The position numbers were made by a program, and so were the translations under genes. This document shows, piece by piece, positions 35,885-44,982 of a stretch of DNA of 64,000 nt (the stretch's first letter is position 1; every line of letters starts with the position of its first letter). The notes beneath the pieces are model-generated. The model was not told where the DNA came from and made no database searches. It saw only the letters and a list, made by a program, of their open reading frames with translations. The stretch is from Gammaproteobacteria bacterium (GTDB lineage Bacteria > Pseudomonadota > Gammaproteobacteria > Legionellales > Legionellaceae), in the NCBI GenBank assembly GCA_024742995.1, contig JANSXK010000007.1:1-64000 (forward strand), given 5' to 3'.

Positions 35885-37616
35885 AAGCAGCCTCTTGAAC
35901 ACACATATCAACAACAATTAATTGCAAACGACTACGTCCTTGATAGGTATTAATATCCATTTTATATACTGCGTGAATAAATTTAGCCCTGTGGTTGGGC
36001 CAAGCATTTAAATCGACTTGAAACATAATCGCATCGATGGGTTCACCTTTGGGATATAAACTTAACGTTAATTTCAAATGATGTTGCCCTACCAAACGCT
36101 GATCCAAAATTTCAAAGACATTATCAAACATTGGTTCAGGAAATTGCTGCCCCCAGGGACCACCTTCATGTAATAGCTTTGCTAAATTTTGGGTCAAATC
36201 TTCATCAACCAATGCACCATCCGTCAATAACGTTTGGGTATCAGCAACACCTTCCATCAACACGTCCATCTCAGCACAAAATGCTGTTTTAAAAGCAGGC
36301 AACGCATCAGGATGTAAGCTCATGCCCGCGGCCATAGCATGACCACCAAACTTCGTCATCAACCCGGGATGAGATTTATCCACTGCTGCTAATACATCAC
36401 GAATATTCACCCCTGTGATTGAACGCGCCGATCCTTTTAATTCAGTATCACTCGCTTTCGCAAACACAATCACAGGCCGATGGTAGCGTTCTTTTAAACG
36501 TCCCGCCAATACCCCTATCACACCTTGATGCCAAGAAGGATCAAATAGGCACAACGCTGATGGCAGCGTACCACTTTCCACCGCCAACACCAGTTTCTCC
36601 AGCGTGGCCAGTGCTTGCTCTTTCATTTCTGTCTCAATTCTACGACGCTCTGTATTCAAACCATCCAAACGCTGCGCCAATGCGTCTGCTTGCGCCTGCG
36701 TCTCACTCAACAAACATTCAATCCCTAACGACATATCGTCCAAGCGACCCGCAGCATTCAAGCGCGGCGCCACTGCAAAGCCCAAATCACTTTCACGCAA
36801 ACGCTCTGGCTGTCGCTTTGCAACTGCAATCAATGCGGCAATCCCAGGACGCATATACCCTTTACGGATTCTATGCACACCCTGACTCACCATAATACGA
36901 TTGTTTTGATCCAAGCCAACCACATCTGCCACAGTCCCTAACGCTACCAAATCCAAAAATTGACTCATATTAGGCTTTGCAATGCCTTGCGCTTCAAACC
37001 AGCCTACCGTTTGCAAATGCCGTCTAAACGCCAGCATCACGTAGAATATGACCCCTACACCAGCGATGGATTTGCTTGGAAACGTATCTCCCCCCTGATT
37101 TGGATTCACAATCGCACAAGCAGCTGGCAGTGCATCTGCCGGCAAATGATGATCCGTAATCAAAACATCAATACCAGCGGTATTAGCAGCGGCTACGCCT
37201 TCAATACTGGTAATGCCGTTATCCACTGTGATAATCAAACTCGGCGCTTTTGATTGCGCGACCGCAACAATAGCTGGCGTCAAGCCATAGCCAAATTCAA
37301 AACGATTTGGCACCAAATAATCTACATTTTGCACGCCCAATACCCGCAAAGCACTCACAGCCAATGCAGTAGAGGTTGCGCCATCTGCATCAAAATCCCC
37401 TATGATCAAAACACGTTCTTGTGATCGCAACGCCTGCTCTAAACGACTGCAAGCTTTGTCAATATCAATCAATGTATCGAAGGGCAATAGTGCGTGCAAA
37501 TCTGTGGCCAATTCAGATTCATGTTTGATCCCACGTGCCGTATAAATACGATGCAACACAGGATGAAAATACTCTAAAGTAGCCGTGCTTTCCGATTCGC
37601 GCCGTTTGACCAACAT
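35874..37616 (-). CDS. recJ: single-stranded-DNA exonuclease RecJ
   Basis: A 580-residue 5'-3' exonuclease of the DHH family for recombination and mismatch repair. Motif I is DFDADGATSTAL, motif III is ITDHHLPAD, and the DHHA1 domain includes LCLFDPSWHQGVIGVLAGRLKERYHRPVIVF and FGGHAMAAGMSL. The C-terminal OB-type domain is present. The ATG at 37616 has GGAG six bases upstream; the earlier ATGs at 37631 and 37628 lack one. The gene is divergent from the Mth938-like gene. Confidence 0.95.
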   Translation of the reverse strand: MLVKRRESESTATLEYFHPVLHRIYTARGIKHESELATDLHALLPFDTLIDIDKACSRLEQALRSQERVLIIGDFDADGATSTALAVSALRVLGVQNVDYLVPNRFEFGYGLTPAIVAVAQSKAPSLIITVDNGITSIEGVAAANTAGIDVLITDHHLPADALPAACAIVNPNQGGDTFPSKSIAGVGVIFYVMLAFRRHLQTVGWFEAQGIAKPNMSQFLDLVALGTVADVVGLDQNNRIMVSQGVHRIRKGYMRPGIAALIAVAKRQPERLRESDLGFAVAPRLNAAGRLDDMSLGIECLLSETQAQADALAQRLDGLNTERRRIETEMKEQALATLEKLVLAVESGTLPSALCLFDPSWHQGVIGVLAGRLKERYHRPVIVFAKASDTELKGSARSITGVNIRDVLAAVDKSHPGLMTKFGGHAMAAGMSLHPDALPAFKTAFCAEMDVLMEGVADTQTLLTDGALVDEDLTQNLAKLLHEGGPWGQQFPEPMFDNVFEILDQRLVGQHHLKLTLSLYPKGEPIDAIMFQVDLNAWPNHRAKFIHAVYKMDINTYQGRSRLQLIVVDMCVQEAAYEI

Positions 37617-37709
37617 AAAAAACTCCATCATGAGTGCAAGAACATCCTGGTCGTCATTTGTAAATCAAGATATAATTCGCATTAAAACACACAAGGTACC
37701 TAAACCGCG

Positions 37710-38087
37710 ATGGAAATTCAATTAGAATCCCCAGAACAACATGCCATCCGCTCTTATAATGACACCAGTATCACTGTCGCTGGCGAAACACTCTCGCATT
37801 CTTGCATCGTTTGCGAGCAAGGCATCCAAAAAGATTGGCCCATTCAAACCCTTGCAACCCTTTCCATCAAAGATCTCGAGCCGCTGGTCCGCCATGCCCC
37901 TAAAATCATACTCCTCGGCCATAACTCCAAACAACAGCCTAATCCTGAAGTGATCAGCACGCTTTCGACCCAACGTATCGGCTTGGAATGCATGTCAATT
38001 GGCGCTGCATGTCGAACCTTTAATGTCTTATTGGGAGAAAAACGAGCCGTGGTATTGGGGCTTATACTAAGCGCCGCGCCTCAATAA
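37710..38087 (+). CDS. Mth938-like domain protein (DUF498)
   Basis: A 125-residue single-domain protein of the Mth938/NDUFAF3 family. Visible marks are SYNDTSITVAGETLSHSCIV near the N-terminus, the central KIILLGHNSKQ segment, IGLECMSIGAACRTFNVLLGEKRAVVLGLI at the end. The human relative helps assemble respiratory complex I; bacterial function is not established. A TATAAT lies at 37671-37676. The stop overlaps the relA 3' end by 26 bases on the opposite strand. Confidence 0.85.
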   Translation: MEIQLESPEQHAIRSYNDTSITVAGETLSHSCIVCEQGIQKDWPIQTLATLSIKDLEPLVRHAPKIILLGHNSKQQPNPEVISTLSTQRIGLECMSIGAACRTFNVLLGEKRAVVLGLILSAAPQ

Positions 38088-38670
38088 TATTCGGAATATG
38101 TTCCAAACGATTTAACAAACGTGATAAGCTGCTCAAACTATCAATTTCAATGGTCAAATAAATTAAGCTATGACTATCAACTTGATCAGTATCCGTTTTT
38201 AACGACAACACATGGGCTTTTTCGATGCTCAGCAACGCAGTCACATCTTTCAACAATGCATGGCGAGAAAATGCTTTGATCAAAACATCCACAACATAGA
38301 CATTGTGATACCCTTCCCCCCAATTCACCTCCAAAAAACGATCTTGTTGCTTGGGCGTTGCACGTAAAATATTGGTACAATCTTGGCGATGAATAGAAAC
38401 ACCTCTCCCCAATGTGATATAACCCACCACCTTATCGCCCGCCACAGGCTGACAACATCGCGCCATATGGGATAACAAATTTTCAACGCCCTCAATATGT
38501 AATCTGGATTTGCGTGCCGTGGCTGGCTTGAAGATCTTCGTGACCATCGGTTGCTCGGGTTCGACTTTACCACTTGGAGTCAAACGATTGATAATTTGCG
38601 CTAACTTCAGATCTCCGCGCCCCAATGATGCATATAAATCATCCAAAGTTTTAGCATGAGGCAATGGCAA
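38062..38670 (-). pseudogene. relA: relA, C-terminal part after an in-frame stop codon
   Basis: These residues continue RelA in the same frame after the TAA at 38685-38683. They begin with LDDLYASLGRGDLKLAQIINRL (normal RelA helical domain), go through the zinc-finger-like region ENLLSHMARCCQPVAGDKVVGYITLGRGVSIHRQDC, and end with the ACT domain (TIEIDSLSSLSRLLNRLEHIPNIIEARRLV). The region senses deacylated tRNA on ribosomes. The only nearby start is a TTG with no ribosome binding site, so separate translation is doubtful. Sequence conservation is good, which argues for a recent stop, readthrough or a base-calling error. Confidence 0.75.
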
Positions 38671-38682
38671 CAGTGCCTGTAA

Positions 38683-40260
38683 TTATTGGGATTTGATACC
38701 CAATGTTTTTAATTCTTTATCTAATAATTCACGTCCTTCCACACAGTTTTTATCAAAATCCTGGGTCTTAAACCAATGTAACACTTTAGATTTAGACCGC
38801 GAGGATTTTAGATAATGCAAATGCGGATTGATCCAATCTCGAGATGGTTTCGCTTCTTTGCCTGTTAATACCTCAACTTTATCGCCCGTCTTCAATTCAT
38901 AAGTCAAAGGCACAATAGCACTATTCACTTTAGCGCCTCGACAGCGATGCCCCAACTCAGTATGAACATGATAAGCAAAATCTAATGCCGTCACCCCTTT
39001 TTGTAAATCAAGAATATCGCCATCCGGTGTGAAGACATAGACTCGATCGTCCAAAAAACTCGTGTCCATCGTGGCATCACCGCGCTCTGCAGACACATCA
39101 TGATGCCATGCCAAGACTTGACGTAACCATTCAATTTTACGCTCATGACTGGCTTTGAATTTAGCTTCACCCTCCTTGTATTTCCAATGCGCCGCCACAC
39201 CCATTTCTGCCAAATCGTGCATTTGAAAAGTACGAATCTGCACCTCAAACACTCGTTGTTCTGGCCCTTCCACCGCGGTATGCAAAGATTGATATCCATT
39301 GGATTTGGGTTTCATAATATAGTCGTCATATTCTTTAAGGACTTGCGACCATAAATTGTGGACCAGATCTAAGGCTGCATAGCATTGCGTTTCCGAATCC
39401 ACCAAAATACGGACCGCAGTGGCGTCATAGATTTCTTCCAAAGACAGGTGCTTCTGCATCATTTTACGATGAATGCTGTGAATATGTTTCGAGCGACCGT
39501 AAACTGCAAAGTGCTCAAACCCTTGATCGTGCATTTCTTGCTTGAGAAGATCCACAATCCTTTGGACATAACGATCACGCTCAAGCCGTTTGGTCTTCAA
39601 ATTTTTGGCAATGGCTTGATAGGCTTCCGGTTGTAAATACCGGAACGCCAAATCCTCCATTTCCCATTTGATGCTGCCAATCCCGAGACGGTTGGCTAGT
39701 GGCGCGTAAATAGTCATCACTTCAGTCGCAATTTTTTGGCGCATCGGAACAGAAATAGGTGCTGAAGAACGCAGCACACATAATCTATCTGCTAATTTGA
39801 TCAAGACCACACGCACATCATCGACCATGGCCAACAACATTTTACGGATATTGTCGATTTGGTGTTTATGATGCGGCTCTGTGCCAACACCCATTTGCGA
39901 CAGTGCACTCATTTGTTCAACGCCTCTGACCAAATGGGCAATCTCTTCACCGAATTGTTCGGCAACATCATCAGTAGACAATTCAGCATAATGTACCGCC
40001 GCATAAATCAACGCTGCGGCCATGGTTTCTTGATCCACTTCTAAATTTGCCAACACATCAGCCATAGCCAAACCATGTTGCAAACAAGACTCTCCCGTCT
40101 CTATCGCGTGATCCTGACTTGCCAATTGGGTTAAATCACATGCTGAACGCAGCAAATCTAAATCTTGAAAATAACCCTTGGCTGCCATTTGATGCATCCA
40201 TTGATCGAGATCAACCTGACCATCTGCCTGAAGAGGAATACCTTCATTGACTTTCACCAT
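38683..40260 (-). CDS. relA: (p)ppGpp synthetase RelA, N-terminal catalytic part
   Basis: A 525-residue product ending at an in-frame TAA where normal RelA continues for about 200 residues more. The pseudo-hydrolase domain lacks the HD motif of SpoT (AALIYAAVHYAELS in its place). The synthetase domain has EEIYDATAVRIL and KEYDDYIMKPKSNGYQSLHT; the ExDD signature marks a RelA-type, not SpoT-type, enzyme. The TGS domain follows (VYVFTPDGDILDLQKGVTALDFAYHVHTELGHRC). It makes pppGpp from GTP and ATP during starvation. rlmD lies six bases upstream, as in E. coli. A RelA cut after TGS loses its main brake and ribosome contacts. Confidence 0.9.
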   Translation of the reverse strand: MVKVNEGIPLQADGQVDLDQWMHQMAAKGYFQDLDLLRSACDLTQLASQDHAIETGESCLQHGLAMADVLANLEVDQETMAAALIYAAVHYAELSTDDVAEQFGEEIAHLVRGVEQMSALSQMGVGTEPHHKHQIDNIRKMLLAMVDDVRVVLIKLADRLCVLRSSAPISVPMRQKIATEVMTIYAPLANRLGIGSIKWEMEDLAFRYLQPEAYQAIAKNLKTKRLERDRYVQRIVDLLKQEMHDQGFEHFAVYGRSKHIHSIHRKMMQKHLSLEEIYDATAVRILVDSETQCYAALDLVHNLWSQVLKEYDDYIMKPKSNGYQSLHTAVEGPEQRVFEVQIRTFQMHDLAEMGVAAHWKYKEGEAKFKASHERKIEWLRQVLAWHHDVSAERGDATMDTSFLDDRVYVFTPDGDILDLQKGVTALDFAYHVHTELGHRCRGAKVNSAIVPLTYELKTGDKVEVLTGKEAKPSRDWINPHLHYLKSSRSKSKVLHWFKTQDFDKNCVEGRELLDKELKTLGIKSQ

Positions 40261-40266
40261 GCCACA

Positions 40267-41598
40267 TTATCCTTTTACAAATATTGCGATCGATTCCACA
40301 TGCGCCGTATGCGGAAACATATCCATCACACCTGCAGCTTGTAACGTATAACCATGAGTCGATACCAATACCTCAGCATCTCGCGCTAAAGTTATTGGGT
40401 TACAGGAAACGTACACAATAATTTCAGGCCGGATCAGATGCATTTGTTTCACGATAGCCAAAGCACCCGAACGCGGTGGATCTAATAAGATTTTCGTCAC
40501 CCCTTTGACCAAGGCACCTGTCATCGGCCACTCTTCAAGATTAGCACAAGCGAAAGTAGCATTGGTTATTTGATTGGCTTCAGCATTCATTTGGGCACGC
40601 GTAATCATCTTATCGCTGCCTTCGATGCCAATGACACGCGCACAACGCTGCGCAATAGGCAAAGAAAAATTGCCCAAACCACAAAACAAGTCCAGCACCG
40701 TATCCGAAGCTTGTAAATCTAACCATTTTAAGGCCAGACTAACCATTTTGCGATTGATGTTGGTATTGACTTGCGTAAAGTCCGTAGGATGAAAATGATA
40801 GACCACATCAAACTCAGGCAACGCGTAGCGTAAATACTCGTCTGCATCCGGAGGATAAAACAAAGTCACACTATCCGGACCAGCAGGCTGCAAATACAAG
40901 CGAAATTGGCTTTGCGCACCAAAAGCTTGGAGCTGTGCTTCCGCTGCAGGCGTCAAAGGCTCTAGATTACGGAAAATCAAAGCCACGTCAGTATCTCCTG
41001 CGGCCACTTCAATTTGCGCAATACAACGCTTGTCGTCCATCCCGTCCAACAAGGCCCGCAACACATCAATCTGTGCATCCACGTCCGCATGCAACACCGG
41101 GCATTGATGAATATCAGTGATATAACGCGGATTCTTTTTTTCACGAAACCCAATCAAGGTCGCTGCTTTCTTTTCAACATAACGCACCGACAAGCGCGCT
41201 TTATGACGATAATGCCAAACTTGATCATTTAAAGGTGGCAATACTTCCAATGGTTTGCAATGCCCAACACGTTCTAAAAGCTCTAGCAAAATTCCTTGCT
41301 TGATTGTAATTTGCGCCTCAGGCGCCACATGCTGAAAAGAACAACCCCCACACATCACATAATGCGGACAATCTGGCTCTACACGCTCGGGAGAAGACTC
41401 TAATACGGTGAGGACACGACCTTCATCATAATCTGATTTGCGACGCGTATATTCAAATTCAACTGTTTCATCGGGTAAGGCACCCGCAATAAACGTGGTT
41501 TTACCAGAAATTCGCGCCAAGCCACGACCATCATGAGCATATTTTTCAATGGTAGCAGTCGCGATAACAGGGGGTTTAGAAGCGCGTTTCCGTTTCAT
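40267..41598 (-). CDS. rlmD: 23S rRNA (uracil-1939-C5)-methyltransferase RlmD
   Basis: A 443-residue TRAM-domain plus Rossmann methyltransferase. The TRAM domain is at the N-terminus ([28 protein letters not shown]), then the iron-sulfur cluster cysteines in [14 protein letters not shown] and a further Cys in DIHQCPV. SAM binding is [16 protein letters not shown], and the catalytic set is LDPPRSGAL and YVSCNP. The ATG at 41598 is preferred; a TTG at 41625 would add nine residues and neither has a clear site. It is followed by relA after six bases, the order seen in E. coli. Confidence 0.94.
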   Translation of the reverse strand: MKRKRASKPPVIATATIEKYAHDGRGLARISGKTTFIAGALPDETVEFEYTRRKSDYDEGRVLTVLESSPERVEPDCPHYVMCGGCSFQHVAPEAQITIKQGILLELLERVGHCKPLEVLPPLNDQVWHYRHKARLSVRYVEKKAATLIGFREKKNPRYITDIHQCPVLHADVDAQIDVLRALLDGMDDKRCIAQIEVAAGDTDVALIFRNLEPLTPAAEAQLQAFGAQSQFRLYLQPAGPDSVTLFYPPDADEYLRYALPEFDVVYHFHPTDFTQVNTNINRKMVSLALKWLDLQASDTVLDLFCGLGNFSLPIAQRCARVIGIEGSDKMITRAQMNAEANQITNATFACANLEEWPMTGALVKGVTKILLDPPRSGALAIVKQMHLIRPEIIVYVSCNPITLARDAEVLVSTHGYTLQAAGVMDMFPHTAHVESIAIFVKG

Positions 41599-41694
41599 AG
41601 GGGGATAAACATTCCATTGGCTCAAATCTAAAAATATAGTATTGAGCTGTGCGTATTAATAGAGGGGTATTTAAACATGAAATAGAGGTGAAAC

Positions 41695-41726
41695 AAAGAA
41701 AAAAGCCCGGTGTAAACTGAGCTTTT
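41695..41726 (-). terminator. intrinsic terminator of the 41732 gene
   Basis: On the minus strand AAAAGCTC and GGGCTTTT pair (one G-T) around a 10-base loop, followed by TTTTC. It starts six bases after the stop of the upstream gene. Confidence 0.65.
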
Positions 41727-41731
41727 CTTGC

Positions 41732-42709
41732 CTACATTGAAAATTCCGCACACTGTCTATCCAAAAGGGTCCTTTCTTTTTTGACCATATCAAAATATTC
41801 CTGATCAGGCGCAAGTTGCTCCTCTACAGTCACGCCAGTATAAGCCAGTGGTTTCAAGATTGCGGAACGAATAAACGCATTATAATTAGGTGTAGGCAGT
41901 ACGTCATCCGTATGTTTTAACAATATGCTTTTCGATAGTTCCATATAAGCTTGAGTCAGCACTTGGATATTTGCAAAAGATTTTTGAGCTTGGGCAATAA
42001 AGTAATAAGCACTTATCCCTCCAGCTAATCCTATGGCTGCAGCTATAAGCAAATGTCCCGCGCTTATCGTCACTACTAAGCCAACAATAGCGGCAATGCA
42101 CACGCCCAATGCATGAGCACTTGAATCAACCGTGTCATGTGCAAGTTTGGTGACAGCAGTAACATCATCAAGCAAGCGAACCACGTCATTTTGGGAGTCT
42201 TTAAATGTAATACCACGGAATAACGAGCTATTACAACTGCTCCCGCTAGCGTTGTTTACATATTCCTTCAAATGGCTATTCATCTTTTTTACAATAAATG
42301 ATAGATCACTTAATTGTCCTCTACGAAAATAAGCATCAATCATGTTTTTAATGACGATCAAAAAGTTGGGTGATTTAACTTCAAAGTTTGTTTTGTACTT
42401 AGAAACGTTGCTATAGAATAGTCTGTTAGTGCCGCCAGCAGACACCTCACCCAGCTCAAGTTGAATACTTTGATCTTCAGAAACCAAATTCCTGTCCACT
42501 CCAACCCATTTACCAACCGTATTGACAGCAGCTGCACCTGCACCAGAGATTACAGTGCCTAAGGTTGTCTGTTTCGGCAAGGCTTCTTCAAACGTTTTTT
42601 TCCTCACGGTAATCACTTGCAATAACGCTGCATACATATAAAACTTACCAAAACCATCAGTATTTCGTGCTTCAATCTGCTCAGTTATCTCTCGTAAATC
42701 TTGACTCAT
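41732..42709 (-). CDS. unknown protein with a central membrane hairpin
   Basis: A 325-residue protein, no signal peptide. Residues 1-185 are polar and predicted helical; about 200-245 is a hydrophobic hairpin (ALGVCIAAIVGLVVTISAG and HLLIAAAIGLAGGISAYYFIA); the rest is polar with LLKHTDDVLPTPNYNAFIRSAILKPLAYTG. I do not recognise a family. The ATG at 42709 follows GAGG by ten bases; a frame start six codons earlier is less likely. It has its own terminator and no operon partners. The layout resembles that of the 338-1087 gene, a soluble domain with a membrane hairpin, though I see no clear sequence match between them. Confidence 0.6.
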   Translation of the reverse strand: MSQDLREITEQIEARNTDGFGKFYMYAALLQVITVRKKTFEEALPKQTTLGTVISGAGAAAVNTVGKWVGVDRNLVSEDQSIQLELGEVSAGGTNRLFYSNVSKYKTNFEVKSPNFLIVIKNMIDAYFRRGQLSDLSFIVKKMNSHLKEYVNNASGSSCNSSLFRGITFKDSQNDVVRLLDDVTAVTKLAHDTVDSSAHALGVCIAAIVGLVVTISAGHLLIAAAIGLAGGISAYYFIAQAQKSFANIQVLTQAYMELSKSILLKHTDDVLPTPNYNAFIRSAILKPLAYTGVTVEEQLAPDQEYFDMVKKERTLLDRQCAEFSM

Positions 42710-42890
42710 GACGTCTCTACCTCGCATGAAGTAAAACCATTGTACTGTTCAAGGACAACAAATGGCATAATGAGGCAGTATTGTATAATATGGTTATTTT
42801 GAAGTCAAATAATTTTATTTTGTACTTTTTATCATCAAATTTTTCTGTTTATTGCGTACCTTATCTGCGACCCATGGTGTGTCCCCCTTA

Positions 42891-42911
42891 TCTCGCGGCT
42901 TGTCCGTGGGA
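42891..42911. repeat. REP-like hairpin remnant
   Basis: TCTCGCGG and CCGTGGGA around a 5-base loop pair fully if G-U pairs are allowed. It lies in the 277-base gap between the rluB gene and the 42709 gene, which otherwise holds nothing I can identify. Confidence 0.3.
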
Positions 42912-43004
42912 CTTAGACGTTATAGGGATGGAACGTAGGCATGAGTAAGGGCGTAGACAAAAAGAAGAACTTAGGCGTGATATAAAAAGTAAGACAACCC
43001 CCAA

Positions 43005-43736
43005 TCACAGCCTAGCAATAAACGCATCCACTTCTTGTGGTGTCATTTCTTTGTGTTCCCCACGACCCAAATAACGAGGCATGCTGATATCACCGTAACG
43101 GACTCTGATCAAACGACTGACTTCGACACCTTGGGACTGCCATAAACGGCGAACTTCTCGATTTCGGCCTTCACTTAAGACCACGTGATACCAAGCATTG
43201 GTCCCCTCTCCGCCCCGGAATTCTATTTTTTTAAATTTGGCTTCTCCGTCCTCTAACATCACACCCTTGAGCAATAATTTGATAATCTCCGGTTTCACCT
43301 CTCCGTAAACGCGCACCGCGTATTCACGTTCTAATTCATATTTTGGGTGCATCAAGCGATTGGCCAATTCGCCGTTATTAGTAAAAACTAACAATCCGGA
43401 CGTATTCAAATCCAAACGCCCGACCTGTACCCAACGCCCCTGTTTTAAATGTGGCAACCGATCAAACACCGTGTCTGGGTGCTTGGGATCGGACCGACTC
43501 GAAATTTCACCAACAGGTTTATGATACAGTAAAATTCTGGTCTTAGATTTGATCTTTAAAGGATTGGCAATGATACGACCTCGCACCGATATTTTATCAT
43601 CAGGGCCAGCAGAGTCACCTAATTTCACCGTTTTATCGTTCACCTGCACCAAGCCTTGGCTGATCCAAGTTTCCATTTCCCGTCTTGAACCAAGCCCCGC
43701 TTGGCTTAGTATTTTTTGTAAGCGTTCACTGCTCAT
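43005..43736 (-). CDS. rluB: 23S rRNA pseudouridine synthase RluB
   Basis: A 243-residue RsuA-family synthase modifying U2605 of 23S rRNA. An N-terminal S4 domain (ERLQKILSQAGLGSRREMETWISQGLVQVND) precedes the catalytic domain with GRLDLNTSGLLVFTNNGELANRLMHP, where the Asp is the nucleophile. The C-terminal part EGRNREVRRLWQSQGVEVSRLIRVRYG is typical. The ATG follows AGGTGAG. The trpS gene lies 23 bases upstream; scpA and scpB, often found beside rluB, are absent here. RluE or RluF are less likely given the length and S4 domain. Confidence 0.92.
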   Translation of the reverse strand: MSSERLQKILSQAGLGSRREMETWISQGLVQVNDKTVKLGDSAGPDDKISVRGRIIANPLKIKSKTRILLYHKPVGEISSRSDPKHPDTVFDRLPHLKQGRWVQVGRLDLNTSGLLVFTNNGELANRLMHPKYELEREYAVRVYGEVKPEIIKLLLKGVMLEDGEAKFKKIEFRGGEGTNAWYHVVLSEGRNREVRRLWQSQGVEVSRLIRVRYGDISMPRYLGRGEHKEMTPQEVDAFIARL

Positions 43737-43759
43737 GCCTCACCTCTTAAAAAACGGGA

Positions 43760-44971
43760 TCAATAATCCAAAAACATGGCTTCACGCACATCTACCAACG
43801 TTTTTGCCGCTTCTTCGCGCGCTTGTTCGCTGCCCTCTGCGACAATCCGTTTCACCATACCCAAATCAGCATCATACTCTTTAATCGACGCTTGAATAGG
43901 TTCTAGCTCTTTTTTAATCGCATCAATCACTGGTTGTTTACATTCTAAGCAACCAATGCCCGCGCTACGACAACCTTTTTCAACCCATTCCTTCACATCC
44001 TCACCCGAGTAAATTTGATGGAATTGCCACACTGGACAAATCGTTGGTTCACCCGGATCGCTACGTTTCACTCGCGCAGGATCAGTTGGCATGGTACGGA
44101 TTTTCTTTTCAATTTCTTGCGGTTCCTCCCGCAGACTAATCGTATTATGATAAGATTTTGACATCTTTTGTCCATCAACACCTGGCATTTTTGACATTTC
44201 TGTCAGCATTGCTTGTGGTTCTTGTAAAATAATTTTACCGGAACCGTCCAAATAACCGTACAAGCGCTCTTTGTCTCCCATCGATACACTAGATTGAGAA
44301 TCAATCAAAGCTCTGGCTGTGGTCAACGCTTCGTGAGAACCCTCCTGTTGATACGCGATACGCAATTTCTCATACAACGCGCTGTTTTTCTTGCCCATTT
44401 TTTTGATGGCTTCGCGTACCGCGACTTCAAAATTGGGTTCACGTCCGTATAAGAAATTAAAGCGCCTTGCCACTTCACGAATCAACTCAATATGTGCCAC
44501 TTGATCTTCACCGACTGGAACCAAGTCTCCTTTATAAATCAACACATCCGCGGCTTGTAATAAGGGATACCCTAAAAAACCATAAGTTGCCAAGTCTTTT
44601 TCACGCAACTTGTCTTGTTGATCTTTATAAGAAGGCACACGCTCCAACCAACCCAAAGGCGTAATCATCGATAACAGCAAATGCAATTCCGCATGTTCAG
44701 GTACACAAGATTGGATAAAAATACGACTTAATCCCGGATTTACCCCACATGCTAACCAATCAACCACCATGTCCCAAATAGAGTTTTGAATATGACTCGC
44801 ATTTTCGTAATGCGTTGTTAGTCCATGCCAATCGGCAACAAAAAACCAACAATCATATTGATGTTGTAATTTCACCCAATTTTTAATCACACCATGATAA
44901 TGACCTAGATGTAACTTCCCGCTCGCGCGCATGCCTGAAATAACTCTTTTATTACGACCAAACACCGACAT
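43760..44971 (-). CDS. trpS: tryptophanyl-tRNA synthetase (iron-sulfur motif type)
   Basis: A 403-residue class Ic synthetase, about 70 residues longer than the E. coli enzyme owing to an insert around 180-250. The HIGH motif is LHLGHYHG (20-27) and KMSKS starts at 269. Cysteines at 312, 334, 341 and 344 have spacing C-x21-C-x6-C-x2-C, nearly the C-x22-C-x6-C-x2-C that holds a 4Fe-4S cluster in Thermotoga maritima TrpRS near the anticodon-binding region. The ATG follows AGAGG at good spacing. yciO lies 11 bases downstream, so rnm-yciO-trpS-rluB look like one transcript. Confidence 0.95.
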   Translation of the reverse strand: MSVFGRNKRVISGMRASGKLHLGHYHGVIKNWVKLQHQYDCWFFVADWHGLTTHYENASHIQNSIWDMVVDWLACGVNPGLSRIFIQSCVPEHAELHLLLSMITPLGWLERVPSYKDQQDKLREKDLATYGFLGYPLLQAADVLIYKGDLVPVGEDQVAHIELIREVARRFNFLYGREPNFEVAVREAIKKMGKKNSALYEKLRIAYQQEGSHEALTTARALIDSQSSVSMGDKERLYGYLDGSGKIILQEPQAMLTEMSKMPGVDGQKMSKSYHNTISLREEPQEIEKKIRTMPTDPARVKRSDPGEPTICPVWQFHQIYSGEDVKEWVEKGCRSAGIGCLECKQPVIDAIKKELEPIQASIKEYDADLGMVKRIVAEGSEQAREEAAKTLVDVREAMFLDY

Positions 44972-44982
44972 TACAACCTCTG

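Noticed and set aside
36419-36895. Long plus-strand open frame (158 codons) inside recJ
   Set aside because: It is the antisense shadow of a conserved recJ region, Pro/Ser/His-rich without recognisable motifs, and has no upstream site.
38671-38685. Recoding of the relA stop as selenocysteine or by frameshift
   Set aside because: The stop is TAA, not TGA, the frame is the same on both sides, and no slippery run or stem lies next to it. Ordinary readthrough or mutation is simpler.
42728-43004. Possible small RNA or hidden gene in the gap before rluB
   Set aside because: Apart from one weak REP-like hairpin I find no promoter-terminator pair and no frame with a start site.
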